Origin: Daedaleopsis sinensis
Taxonomy: Eukaryota > Basidiomycota > Agaricomycetes > Polyporales > Polyporaceae
Length of the DNA stretch: 64,000 bases
Reading direction: 5' to 3'
Assembly: GCA_033807695.1 (NCBI GenBank)
Contig: CM066306.1
Location: 3,162,001 to 3,226,000 of the forward strand
The notes below the pieces were generated by a model. That model was not told the DNA's origin, made no database searches, and saw only the letters and a program-made list of their open reading frames with translations. Both the position numbers and the translations under genes were made by a program. Of this stretch, positions 23,707 to 35,163 are shown one piece after another. How positions within the stretch are numbered: position 1 is the first letter of the stretch; every line of letters begins with the position of its first letter.

Positions 23707-24708
23707 CTACTCCGCACCGTCCCCCGCGCCGGTGCCTGTGCCTGCCTGCCGTGTCCGCCTGCGCAACACCACGCCCGCGTCCTCGGACCCCTCGCCCCCC
23801 GTGCTATCCCGGTCCATATCCAAAATGGCGTACGACGAGGACGAGTCGCCAGAGCTCGACCCCGCCGAGCCGTGCCCGGACGCATCCCGCGGCGTCGTCG
23901 CCCCGCCCTCGCCCTCGCCCCCCCTCTCTCTGTCTTCGTGTGCACGCTCATCTCCGCCCTGCCGTCCGTGTGCTTCCCCAGCGCCGAAGAGCGAGGACCC
24001 CGTGCCGAAGCCCGTGCTGAGGCTCAGGCTCGAGCTCGACTCGCTCGTGCTCGCGCTCGCGCTCGCGCTGAGGGGCGCAAGCATCCCCATCCCCATCCCC
24101 ATCCCGAGGCCGCGCCGCTGGAGCGTCGGCGAGCCGGGCTGCGACGGCGCGGGCGAGAACGCGTCCGCGCCCGCGAGCCGCAGGCTCACGTCCGAGTCCG
24201 GCGCGGGCGGGAGACCGTGGGGCTCGTCGACGCGGACGATCGCTGGGCCAGCGGGTGTTTGGATCGGCTGGGTCTGGGTCTGGGTTTGGGTTTGGGGGTT
24301 GTGGTTGTGGGTGTGGGTGTGGTTGAGCAGCTCGGCGTGCTCGAGCTCGCTGCTTGTCGACGCCTTCGTCTGGTCGACGACGCCGAGCGTGCGCGCGATC
24401 ACGTAGGATGCGACGTCCTGTTGTGTCGCCGTCAGTGTCACGGTGTATGTGAGGGAGAGGGAGAAGGAGGGCACCCCGGCGGAATGAGGGAATATGTTTG
24501 TGTGGTCGACAACCGAGGATGTATGCTGCTGATTCGGGGTGGGGTGCGTACTCACCAGGAGGGTTAGAAGGATGAACGGGACGATCATCGCGAGCGCGAG
24601 AATCCTGCACGCAGACGCGACGCTGTCCACCCAGGAGCCCTTTTTGTAGAAGAGCAGGTTGTCGGCATAGAGGTGCCAGAGAGTGTGCGGCAGGGACGTG
24701 ACCTCCAT
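23707..24708 (-). CDS. predicted single-pass membrane protein of unknown function
   Basis: The likely start is 24706-24708, giving MEVTSLPHTLWHLYADNLLF, then YKKGSWVDSVASACRILAL and a hydrophobic segment LALAMIVPFILLTLL. An intron runs from GTGAGTACG near 24555 to ACAACAG near 24423, joining LLTLL to DVASYVIARTLGVVDQTKAS. The remainder is low-complexity: a His/Asn/Thr/Gln run, Gly-Met repeats, Ser-rich segments, then YAILDMDRDSTGGEG, a basic patch LRRRTRQ, and the stop at 23707-23709. The ordered N-terminal 80 residues look conserved in style (membrane anchor plus an amphipathic segment) while the tail is disordered. No family was recognised. A start further upstream is possible because the frame stays open, but that extension is low-complexity. 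Confidence 0.6.
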   Translation of the reverse strand: MEVTSLPHTLWHLYADNLLFYKKGSWVDSVASACRILALAMIVPFILLTLLVSTHPTPNQQHTSSVVDHTNIFPHSAGVPSFSLSLTYTVTLTATQQDVASYVIARTLGVVDQTKASTSSELEHAELLNHTHTHNHNPQTQTQTQTQPIQTPAGPAIVRVDEPHGLPPAPDSDVSLRLAGADAFSPAPSQPGSPTLQRRGLGMGMGMGMLAPLSASASASTSESSSSLSLSTGFGTGSSLFGAGEAHGRQGGDERAHEDRERGGEGEGGATTPRDASGHGSAGSSSGDSSSSYAILDMDRDSTGGEGSEDAGVVLRRRTRQAGTGTGAGDGAE

Positions 24709-25612
24709 TCTCGCCGTCGTCGTAGCCGTCGTCGAGGTCGTAGTCGTAGTCGAGGTCGAAGAGAATGAGATCGCGCAGGACGCCGCCAAACCTGCAGCTG
24801 CCCAGGCCCTTCCCCGAGACCGACGGCGACGGCCCGTGACATTCCCGCAAGCGCCGGCGCGTAACGAGTGACGCAGTGATGACGGCGAGGCGCGAACCGC
24901 GACACGCGAGGAGGCCGTGTTGCCGGAAACGATTAGTCCCAGAGACGCGCCAGGCGACGTTAAACCACACCGCGATCGCGCGCGCGATCCACAGACCACA
25001 GTGCGGCGCTGCCCGCGCCCTGCATCGATCATCGGACGCACGCGCACGGAACACGCGGGGCGATTGCGGAGGATTATACATTCGCAAAAATTCTGTGCAG
25101 CAATCGGGGGTCTACAATACAAGTACATATACCAGGAGAGGGGAGAGAGGTCCGTGGCCGATGAGCACTGAGTCGTGGATCCAAGGTGGGCAGGTAGGCG
25201 GGGAAAGCAAGCAGGTGCGCGGCGGGGGGCACATGTACATAGATAGCGTGCGGGGAGGTCTAGTGCGCGAGAGTCGAGAGAGAACAGAGCGGAGAGGGAG
25301 AGCAGCGTACGACGAGAGATGCGAGCGGGCGACGGGCACACAAGAATGTGATATGGCAGTATGGGATCATGGAGCCGATACCGATACCGATGCGGGGGAG
25401 GGGGCATGGGGGGACATATGCGGGGTGCGAGAGGGGGGCGGGGGGTAGGGTCAGCAGGCGCAGCGCGGGTAGATGGAGATGGGACACGCGACGACGACGA
25501 CGACGGATGGGGCTCGGAAACCAAATACTACCAATGTACGACCTAACGACGGCAACTACGACGACGACGACGACGGCGACGGCGACGCGGAAGGCGGACA
25601 CCGCGATCATCG
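24709..25612. other. intergenic region with microsatellites
   Basis: About 900 bp between the membrane-protein gene and the 3' end of the CSL gene. It holds GAC/CGA triplet runs near 25489-25506 and 25559-25590 and GGGGA-rich sequence near 25390-25445. Open frames here are products of skewed composition. No gene supported. Confidence 0.5.
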
Positions 25613-28600
25613 TCAAGGGTAGTACGTGCTCGACGGGAACACGACCCCGTCGGGCCTGACGAGGATGATCGGCCGCCGCTTGTTCGTCGCCGAGTCGGGC
25701 GGGAGACACCCGAGCACCTCCGTGCACCGCACCTCGACGTACGGCGACGGCTCCGAGCCGAAGAACACCGTCACGGGGTCCGCCTTGGAGAAGTTCTCGC
25801 CGTACAGCGTGAGCATCTTCGACGCGTGCGGGTTCGGCTTCGCGAGCACCGCGCGCGACGACGCGCAGTTCGCCTTCGGGGCTTCTGATGCGCGGTCGGG
25901 CGGGAGGTACTTGACGACGCCCGGGAACGGCGTCACCGGCTTCGACGGGATCGGGAACGACCCGCCCGGCGACGTCTGGCTGTCGTACAGCACGGGGGGC
26001 ACGTAGAAGTTGTACCGCACTTGGTCTGTGCGCGCGCGAGCCGTTCAGCACACACTCCCCGAGGACGAAACGCAGCACACGAGCACTCACCAGTGCCGAC
26101 AATCGTCCACACACTCGTCTCCCCGATGTCGACCTGCCACAGCGCGCCCGACGACGCGCCCGAGTCGCTGCCAGACCCGCGTCTGCCGCCTGAGCCCGCG
26201 GAGCTAGCGGAGGTCGGGCGTCTGCGGCCCTTCTGCGAAACGTTCTTCGACATCGCGAGGCTGCCGCCACTCGAAGAACCGGATCCGCGCTTGCCCTTCT
26301 TGACGCGCCCGCCATCGTTGGAGGGGAACTCCGACGGGTCCGGCGACGTCGGGGCACTGCTTCCCGTCGCGCCTGAGCCGAAGTAGTCTGCGGTCCCGGT
26401 GCTCGACGTCGGCGTCGTCGCCATGGGGGACGCGGGCACGGCGTCGGGCGAGCCCGACTCGCGCGACTGCTGCGGGTTGCGCCATTGCCGGCCCTCGAGG
26501 GGGCGGAAGGTGTTCACCTTCTCACCCTGGCACGAGAGGAACGCGCCGCTGAGGCCAGTGGTGCCCGGGTCTGGGGCCGCCTTGGCAGGGTCGTAGACCT
26601 CGAACGCGATCTTGTGCAATTGCGATACGGGGTCTCCGCAGACCTCCCCGGGTGTGCAGTAGTGGTCAGCGATGCCCTTCGCGCCCTCCTGGAGACCGCC
26701 GCCGACGACGGTGGTCTGGTGGTCGACCTTGCGGATGATCAGGACCGGGCTGACAACGCCAGAGGTCAAGCATTGGAGGACGACGGTCTGGTTGTAGTAA
26801 ACCGGGATTTGAGAGCCGTTGTTCGTGAACGGGATGGCGTTCGGGGGCGGTGATGGGTACTCGGGCTGAGGGGGTGGGGGTGGAGGTGAGTCGACGCCGC
26901 CGGCGGGCTTGTTGACATCAACAATGTACATGATAAACGGATCTTTTTGCAGATGTCAGTTTGAAACGATTGTGAGCAGGCGGAGTTGCAACGCACCCCA
27001 GCTCGCCGTCCGGGCGATGAACGACGGCGTCTGCGATCGGGAGCGCTGATCAAGCCCCATGAGGGGTGCGCCGTCTGAGCCCTTGAACGAAGAGCCAGAT
27101 CCCGATACGCAGAGATACTTGGTCGAGACCGTTTGTGACCGCAGACGGTGGAAGAGCGATATGGTCGAGCCGTGGTTGATACACACTGCAGCTCCGCAAG
27201 GATTAGTTACATTCTTCTCATGCGGACCGCAGCGACTGAGACTACGCCGCTGTATGCGCGAGTGTCCAGCGATGCACGCATACTCACATTCAAGGTTCTT
27301 CGCGCTCTGGCGCTTCTTGCTGGGCTTGCTGATGACCTTGATGGGCCGGCTCGGGAACGTGCCAATAATGCGTTCCGGCTCGTCGTCGGACGAGGGCGCC
27401 ATGATCTTCACGAGGGCCTCAACCTTTTTCTTCTTCTCGTCGACGTCGGAGATGAAGAGCTGCTTGCCGACACAGCGACCGATGTAGGTCGTTCCGGTCG
27501 GAGGGTCGCTGACATCAAAGGCCTTGCCGGTCGCGCTCGTCCACTCGATCGAGCCCTCCTGCGGCGCCGGTTCTCCGGAAATGGAGACGACGACGCGCGG
27601 CGGGCAGAGTTTCGGCTCCTCGCCGCGGCGGGTGACATCCGACCACCAGGAGTTGCCAATCATGATCGCAGTCGGCGGCGGGCAGAGGAAGCTGGGCAAG
27701 CCGAATCACGGATGTCAGCCATTCGGCCTCCTCGGAGGAAGCGCATCTGGAAGACGCACCGCTTCTCCGTGCCGTAAGATTTTTGGGCGACCTTGCTGGA
27801 CATGACGATGACGGTGCGCTCGCCGAACGCGAGGCGGTTTGGGGTCCGGACATACTGGTCCAAGTACGGACTACGGTCGCGGCGCGATTGCGCTGAATGA
27901 GCGCGTTTTCCTGTGATGGGCGGGCAAAACATACCGAATGAAGGTCTGGAGATCGGTCGCGGCTCCACGCATGTCGCCGTCCATGCCGGGCATCCGGATG
28001 TGAGGCGGGCCGGGCATGAACGGGGACAATGGGTCGCTATTGTGCATGATATTAGGGTTGACGCCATGCATCAGGTCGGGGTGATTTTGGTGGAAATGGG
28101 AGGGAAGCGGAGGAATCACGGATGACTGGTACCGTGACTCCCTCGGGTTGAAGGGGGGGAGACCGAAGCTGGAGTTGACGTTCAACGAATTGTAATCATC
28201 GTTGCCGTAGTCGTTGTAGTTGCCGGTCGTGAGACCGGACATGCGGCGATCGAGCACGTCTGTTGCAAACCCATGGCTCTGGTGGAAGTCCTTGGGCTGA
28301 CCGTTGTTGAACGGGAAGGCCGAGGAGTGCTGCAGAGAGCCAACAGAGTCGTTGGGCGTCAGCGGAGACGGCTTGCCGCTGCTATAGGACGAGGGCAGGC
28401 CGCTCATGAGATCGTACGGATTGGGACTGGGATTGTGGAACTGGGAGATGGGGTCGAAGGACGGGCTGTGGGAGTACATGGAGTCGACGCCGAGGCCGTA
28501 GTTTGAGGGCATGGATGAACTGGAGGTGGAGTTACCTCTGTAGCGCTGGGAGGAGGGGGCGGAGCTGGAGAAGATGTCGTAGCTGCCGTGATCGGAGACG

Positions 28601-28905
28601 TCCATGGGGTCGTTGCGGTCGAGGACATGGCCGTTGAGGGGGAGGTGGGAGGAGGGGTGCTGGTGGGAGGGGGTGGAGGAGAGGTCGGGGAAGGAGTGGT
28701 CGAGCTCTTGCTGGGAGTAGAGGTGGGCGGGTGCGGGCGGGGGGAAGTCGAGAGACATGCTCCTGTCGCGGGATCTGTGGAGGGATGCGGACTTGAGGAG
28801 GTCTGTGGGCGGGCGATGAGCGACGAGGGCGGGACGGGGAGAGGGAGGGTCGCGGGCAGCAGCAGAGGACGCGGAGGGAGACGTCCTTTGCCTCGTCGCG
28901 ATCAC
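25613..28905 (-). CDS. CSL-family transcription factor (CBF/RBP-J/Su(H)/LAG-1 type)
   Basis: Sequence-specific nuclear DNA-binding protein; fungal CSL proteins (Cbf11/Cbf12 in fission yeast) control adhesion, cell separation and lipid genes without Notch. A long Ser/Pro-rich N-terminal region (start 28905, or Met50 at 28756-28758, MSLDFPPPAPAHLYS) precedes the Rel-like DNA-binding domain: NRLAFGERTVIVMSSKVAQKSYGTEKR, then FLCPPPTAIMIGNSWW, and KPSKKRQSAKNLE followed by INHGSTISLFHRLRSQTVSTKYL. The beta-trefoil part contains DPFIMYIVDVNKPAGGV, PVYYNQTVVLQCLTSGVVSPVLIIRKVD and LHKIAFEV. The C-terminal Rel-like domain includes NFYVPPVLYDSQ, LTLYGENFSKADPVTVFFG and RPIILVRPDGVVFPSSTYYP. A Ser/Gly-rich insertion with KKGKRGSGSSSGG interrupts the trefoil. 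Several introns; intact as far as can be seen. Confidence 0.92.
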
Positions 28906-31900
28906 CCATTACATACCAAATTCTGATCGGCGTTCGGTCGTTGCCGACAGCGGCAGCCAGGCTGTTTGGGCCATCTCCAGAGTCTGTTGCGTCTGCCGAG
29001 CTTACTCCTGCGTTCAATCAGCCTCGGCGTTCTCTGTGCCCGTCTATCGCTCCTACCTATTCTGTGTGCGTGCGCGCGGGGCGAGGCTCGAGCGGGGCGG
29101 CGGGGGCGGCGGGGGAGGCGGGCGCGAGGTAAGATGCCGGCGGACACTCAGCCGCTCGCCCATTCCGAGCTGTGTTTTATACGCCCAAGCTCTCGCGCGT
29201 CCTGCTCTCTCTGGTCTCGCTACGATCTCGTTTGGGTTCAACGTCCGACAGAATAGTTGCGACCCAGTCCGCGCGCGCTCAGATCAATCATCTCTGTCAC
29301 CCACCGTCGATTCCATCTCTCGCCCCATCTTGCTCGCCGCTCCCACCGTCCTGCATCTCCCCAGATCTCTTCTCGTGGGTGCGTTCGCCTCGAAACATGC
29401 CCCGCTCGTGGCCTATTCCATGCCGTGGAACCCGGTCCAACCCACAAGTTCTCTCGACCCTCCGTTCCGATATTGACGCCGCCTGTCCCGATTGGACAGA
29501 GCACTCTGATTGACCGTCTCGCGTTCTGTGCGACGCCAGAACGGGCCCGCTGACGTGATCCCTGTCGGCGGACTTTCTATCCCCTGCTTCCCCTGCCTTC
29601 TCCCAATCTCGCCAAATCTACAACGCCCCCCTCTCGACCGCTAGCCGTTCTCGGTTTCCGGTATTCATTTTAATTCTGAGTTTTAGCCCCAGACTTTCCC
29701 GGCATCCTGCGCACCCACCCCGCCCACACCGACCGCGCACCGACTCCCCCTCCTCTCGCCTGATCACCGCCAGACTGCCACCGCCCGGCCCAGAGCCACT
29801 GCCCCCGCGCCCGTTCGTTCGGCAGAAGGCCTCGTCTAATGCGTTCTGCCATCGAGCTCGAGCCAGAACCTCTTCAGCGGTGTCTCTACCTGCCAGGATC
29901 GACGACCCCCGCTTTCCGACGTCCTCCAGGCCGCCGGGGCCTCTCGTCACATGCGCTGCAAACAGACCTTGTTGCGTTCTTCGAGTTCCGCAGACCACTC
30001 CTGATGCTCCCCGCAGAAGCCCTCGCCACGGGGTGGCCCGGGGGCCCGCGCAGTACCATCCTGAATATCGGTATCTGTCGTCCGCATGGTCCACCAGCTT
30101 CGGGCCCTCCGGCTTCTATACCATCCGCTTCTCCCTCTCGCCCTGAGCTGCTGCGGAGATGAGTAATGTCAGCGACTTGTTGCAATACGACGTTCTTTGG
30201 ACGCAAGCGTCCCCTGCTCGCGCATCTCCTCGCTCCAGCTCCTCGCGTGCGTGACGCTGCGGTTCGGACTGCCGCACTAGCTCAGCGAAGGGTCAGACTC
30301 TACCTGACAGGCAGGCGGGCGGCCCCCGGGCCTCCACCCGTCACCGTGCCTCGGTCAAAGAGGGTGGTGCCCAGCGACGGTCGCCACTGTGCGGTGCAGG
30401 TGCCCCCTCGACAGCGACATGTCACAATGACGAGCACGCGCACTGGCCGCATCCAGTCGCCAGTCGCCAGGCGGCCGCGTGCCCCGTGCAGCCAGCACAC
30501 AACGATCGGCACAGCAGCCGCGAGTGCATAGGCATGACCCGGCTCCGAAGCGTGCAGAGCCCTCAGCTAGCTTCCACGGCCCTCTGCACCCATGTCCGCC
30601 CATTGGCCCGCGGACGGCTGGCGAATCGTGCACGGGCGATTTGCAGCCCACGCTCGAGAGGGTCCGCGCCGCGTGCGCAGGCCCGCAGAGGCGGGCGACA
30701 GGCTGCGAGGGGCCACGGGCGGGCGCACGCAAGGTTCGTGTGCCTTGGGAAGGGAAGGAGATCCCGATAGGCTATTGCGCGGCGACCGTTGCGGCGGACA
30801 CGGGCCAGGAGAGAGCGGAGGGCCCGAGGGAATTGGAAGATGGTTATGAGCACGGCCGTGTCTATCAGCGCGGCCCCGTCGATCGGCCCATAGATCGCGC
30901 GGGCGGGCGTGGGGCTGCACGCACCGGGCGTGGCCTGTCGCTCCCTCGGTGCACATGCGCCCTCCGCTGCGTCTGAGAAAGTGCTCGGGCTCGCGTCGCG
31001 CGGGGCGATAGGTGAAGTTGGGTATCATCCAGGCCCGGCGGGGGCCCCTCGGTCGCCGTTATCCGATACACGCCTTGGGTGGTCACGCCGTGCGGCGCAG
31101 CACTTGGTCGCCGTTGCATGTCGTAAACAACGAGCTCCGGCCAATGCCCTCGGGATGGGTCCGCGCACAAGGCAGCATCTGTGCAGGGTGGTTCCAGTGG
31201 CCAGCACTAGCGAGAATGCTGAGATTGATCGAGAGGGCTCGGGTAATCGTGATTTGTAGGTGCGCATTTGCTTCCGCGATTCGCTGTCACTGTGTGTGCG
31301 CTATCGCGGAAGAATCTGATATGCCCGTAAAGGAAAGACGCAATGTATCAGGACGGGAAGGCGCGGCCCGGGCCCGATGTGTGGGTCGGTGGGCGGGACG
31401 CCCGTGCCAGACTGCCGTTCCGCCCACGGCTCGCTTCACGAGAGCGAGGAGAACTCATTCGCGAGGAGGACGAGGCGTCGAGCACGCCCACAGGGCAGAC
31501 CACAACCACGGCCGTGGGCCGCCAGAGAGGCTTCCCTTCCCCCCGCGGACGAGAGCGGACGATGACGCTTCACGCTCGACAGGGCGATGTGCGCGCATGA
31601 CAGCCCGCGACAAACGCCTCGAGCACAGAGTCAAGTGATGTGCGAACCCCCCCGGGCGGCCGCCAGACGAGGATGCGGGCCTTCTGCCGAGCGTCGGCGA
31701 GAGAGTGCCAAGCGCGTCCCTGCAGCTGTAAATGAACCACAGGCGCCCGCCCGAGCTGCCCCGGCGCCGCGGACTGCACCCAGCTCGCCCAGGCACGCCC
31801 ACCCCCGCTTCTCGACGCGCGCCCCCTCCCCCCGCCTGCGCACACAGTGCACCACTGCCCCGACCCATCGCGCACCACGCACCTAGTCCATATCCGGGGG

Positions 31901-34900
31901 CGGCGACGGAGCGCGTACGTAACGCGCGCTCGGCCGCGGTGATGGCCCATGGGCAGGCGATGTCCGCCGTACTTATCGCCTGGCCACTTGCTGCTCGTCC
32001 GGACGGTCGCTTGTCGCATGTCCATATCTCGCCCTGTATCTGCAAAGAGCATCGGGAGATGCGCGCGGGCTGATCAATGAAGAGGGGCACGCACATAATA
32101 TTAATGATGATTGTCGCTAGGCAGCAGCTATACCGCATTCTGCATCTCGAGGGGTCCATCGAGCGGGCGGCGACATAGGGTCCTGGCTGCATGCATGATG
32201 CAGCACGCCCGGTGACCATGGGGGGTGGATCGCGATATCGCTATCGAAGCACATCTCTAAGCCCAACGGGGGCCAGCCCAGATGTAAGCCCGGTGGTGGC
32301 AATACCGCATCCGCCACCCAAAGCGTGCAAGTAACGTATGCCTGCCACCCCGTCCGACGATTCCTCGCCCCCGGCGCGGGCATCGCGGGCAGCGACCCCA
32401 CATATCGCAGAGCACCACTGGACGCCGCCGCAGCATGCAGGGTGCAGGGTGCAGGGTCTGAGCGCACGAAGCTATAAGCTTTCGCGGCGCGCGTGGCGAT
32501 CGTCCCCAATATCTTGCCGGAGACCAATGGCCAGGGAGCGTGCGGCAGCTGGGCATGGGCACGTACCTTGCCTTGCGCGATAGATGTTATTGCCTCCGCG
32601 GTGCGCTAATTTCGTCGTCGCAGAACGATCTGCACAGTACTTACCTGCAGCGCCCGGCCAGTCAGCCCGCAGCTCGCGCGCGCTCCGTACTCGTCGCAGG
32701 GCCGCCGGCATCCCGCCCCCCCGCTGCTGCCGCCAAAGCGGGATGCGCAGACCGTCGGGCAGGGCTGTGGGGAGGGGCATTCCAAGTCAGCGGGGGGCAG
32801 CTGGGCCTGTCGCGGAGTATAGGCGGGTGGATCGGAGATGATGGGTGGGTCGCGAGATGTGCGGATATGACTAGCAGGACGGGTGCGGGGATCAGCGAAG
32901 CGGGACGGTGGTGATTCATGAATGATGAGACCATTGCGCACCCAGCAGCCATCGGACGTCCGAGGTTGAACCAGCTGGATGAACACGGTCGGGGCTGGAT
33001 ATCGGATCTGGATGGGCATTCAACTAGCTCGACGCGACGGCAAGGTACCCCCTTCGGAGGTCGGAGACCTTTGACCTGACATGGTCAGAACATGTGAAGC
33101 AGCGGTTGGCGAGTGTGCTTAGCGACAACTCACCAGGCTAGCGTCCGCGTGCGTAGTGAAGGAGGGCGATACAGTATGCCGCATGTGTTCTTTGCAGCGG
33201 TCGAAGGGCTTGTCACCGACTTGTTTTGACCGTCAGACAACCGTATCGAGCAAAGGAACCTGGTGGAGTTTGAACACCGTAGACCTGCCGAACGCCACAT
33301 TGATCCATGCGTCTCTCGGGACATTGTCTGCCAGGTGTTCGTGAGCCAAAGGGAGGTGACATGCCCCGTCGGCCGACGAGCAGGTGGATCACGACATATG
33401 TCAGCCGACCGTGACTGACAGACCGCAGAATATTGAAGACCGAAAGCTAGAGGTTCGCGCATTGTTCGAGTTCGAGGCTAGGGCCCAAAGCGGTTAGCCC
33501 TCGTTGCTGCGAACGTTAACTCTGTCACGGCAAGGACGATGAGGAACAGACATTGCCGGATCTTGCCATCATGCGGCGCGCACGTGTACGTCACAGAAGC
33601 CAGGGCGAATCCTGCAGAGAGCGCCGGGGAGGACCGGGTGACGAACGACGGGCCTCGTGCGTAGCTGTCCACTGGCGGGCGAAGGCAAGAAGCACAGAGA
33701 AGGCCGTCGCGAGGCAAATTCTGTTCTCTGACTCCTTGGGCGGCGGGGCCAGAGCGCGCGACCAACGGAGATGTTCGCTCTGTGCGAACTCAGCGAGAAC
33801 GGGCCCGAGTGCACGCTACAGCAGTGGCGAGCGTATCACCGCGGTATTCGCTCGACGCTCGCAGGAAGGACGCAGGGCGGCGAACACAGTCGACGGAGAG
33901 CCTTGTCAGGCGAACACATCGTGCTTCGTACACCCGATCATCGGACCAACGCCAGACGGTCGACCACAGCAGGCTCCCGTTGTCCTTTTTGCGAGGTGTT
34001 CTCGAGCCTTGACCCAATTCCAGGTAGTAAGCGGGGTGTAAAATCCTGGTCTGTAACGCTGGGTGCCATGATCAGTTGGGAGTAATGCGCTCGCTATCAG
34101 GGCGCATCATCGTCCTAGACCATCCACCTTCTGATCCTGCGGGACGGGTCGACGAGTGAGTCTACTGCCAGAAAGTGCCTGCGATTACCATACGGGCTTG
34201 ACGGTGGTTGTAGTCAATTAGACGTACAGAAATTGCCGGTGTGCTGTGTTTGCTGCGACGGGGACCAGAAATCGTCTGACCTAGCAACCGACATTTGATC
34301 CAGGGCCGAATTAGACTGGGAGTACAGCTAATGCCTCTGCGCAATATTGCGAGTGTCCGTTCGAAACGGCTGGGGCTGCTGGGATTCCGACAAGTTCGCA
34401 GGGAAAGTTGGCTGGTGTTAAAAAGTCCCGTGGAGAAGCTGTGCCACCCAAGTTCTGTTTAGTATGCCAGCCACAACCCCGGAGAAGTGTTGGAGTAATG
34501 ATACTCTGACAAGTCGGTGCAGGATGCAATAAGCGACCATGTCCAGCTAGTATATGCGCGATCGTTGGCTTCAGAACAGTCCAGTTGTCGGAATGCTGAC
34601 GTGGTATCGGGCCTAACCGGCAGATTTCTAAACAATTTTCGTGCGAGGTGTGGCAGTGGACGTCGAGCTTTGAGTGGTTACCTACCCTCCGGTAACAAGT
34701 GCTGAGTGTCTTGGGCGCGAGTGGTTGAGCTTTGTGCACAAGCTCAGGCAGAGGTACGCGAGGGGATGGTTAGAAAGTGGAGAGCGGGTCTCAAGTTCAT
34801 GTTCAACTCAATCAATACGCAACAGATGTGACACAGGCGCCCATATAGGCCACGTGGTCCCGAGCTCGGCTTCGGCGCAGCGGCCGCGTTGAGGAGGCAG

Positions 34901-35163
34901 CGCAACGACGGCCCTGCCAGGCCTCCGCCCATGTCCTTTTCGCCATCTCCTGCAGCGACGACGCACGCATAGGCGACGTCCGACGTTGTATGGTCCTGCC
35001 CTCGCTGTCTCTTGCAGTCCTGGATCACATCTAGCCGAACATCTTGCCTTATCTCCTTGCTTAGCCCGCCTCAGGATATCTCCGAGCCCGACCTCCTACC
35101 GCTGCTGGTCATCCATTGTCGGGCCTGCGACTCGCACACAGCCGGGCAAGTGCTTTGTTGGAC
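28906..35163. other. 6.2-kb region without a recognisable gene
   Basis: Upstream of the CSL gene and of the next plus-strand gene. Many frames of 60-250 codons exist on both strands but overlap each other and show only composition-driven Arg/Pro/Ala-rich sequence. The left part, about 28920-30160, is pyrimidine-rich on the plus strand with a TTTTATACGCCC sequence at about 29175, as expected for promoter and leader DNA. A GTGCAGGGTGCAGGGTGCAG triplication lies near 32430-32460. It may hold non-coding RNAs or long leaders; none can be shown from sequence alone. Confidence 0.5.

Noticed and set aside
23594..24567. Two long plus-strand frames opposite the membrane-protein gene
   Set aside because: They are Pro/Arg/Val repeats mirroring the low-complexity coding sequence on the minus strand.
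25260..26357. 365-codon minus-strand frame over the CSL gene 3' part
   Set aside because: It is out of phase with the CSL exons, which carry clear Rel-like domain motifs, and is composition-driven.
29618..30094. 158-codon minus-strand frame upstream of the CSL gene
   Set aside because: Gly/Arg-rich with no motif, overlapped by equal-length frames on both strands and lying in leader-like pyrimidine-rich DNA.
30160..30260. Short plus-strand frame MSNVSDLLQYDVLW as a small gene
   Set aside because: Only 31 codons, with no continuation by splicing that I could support; it could equally be an upstream ORF.
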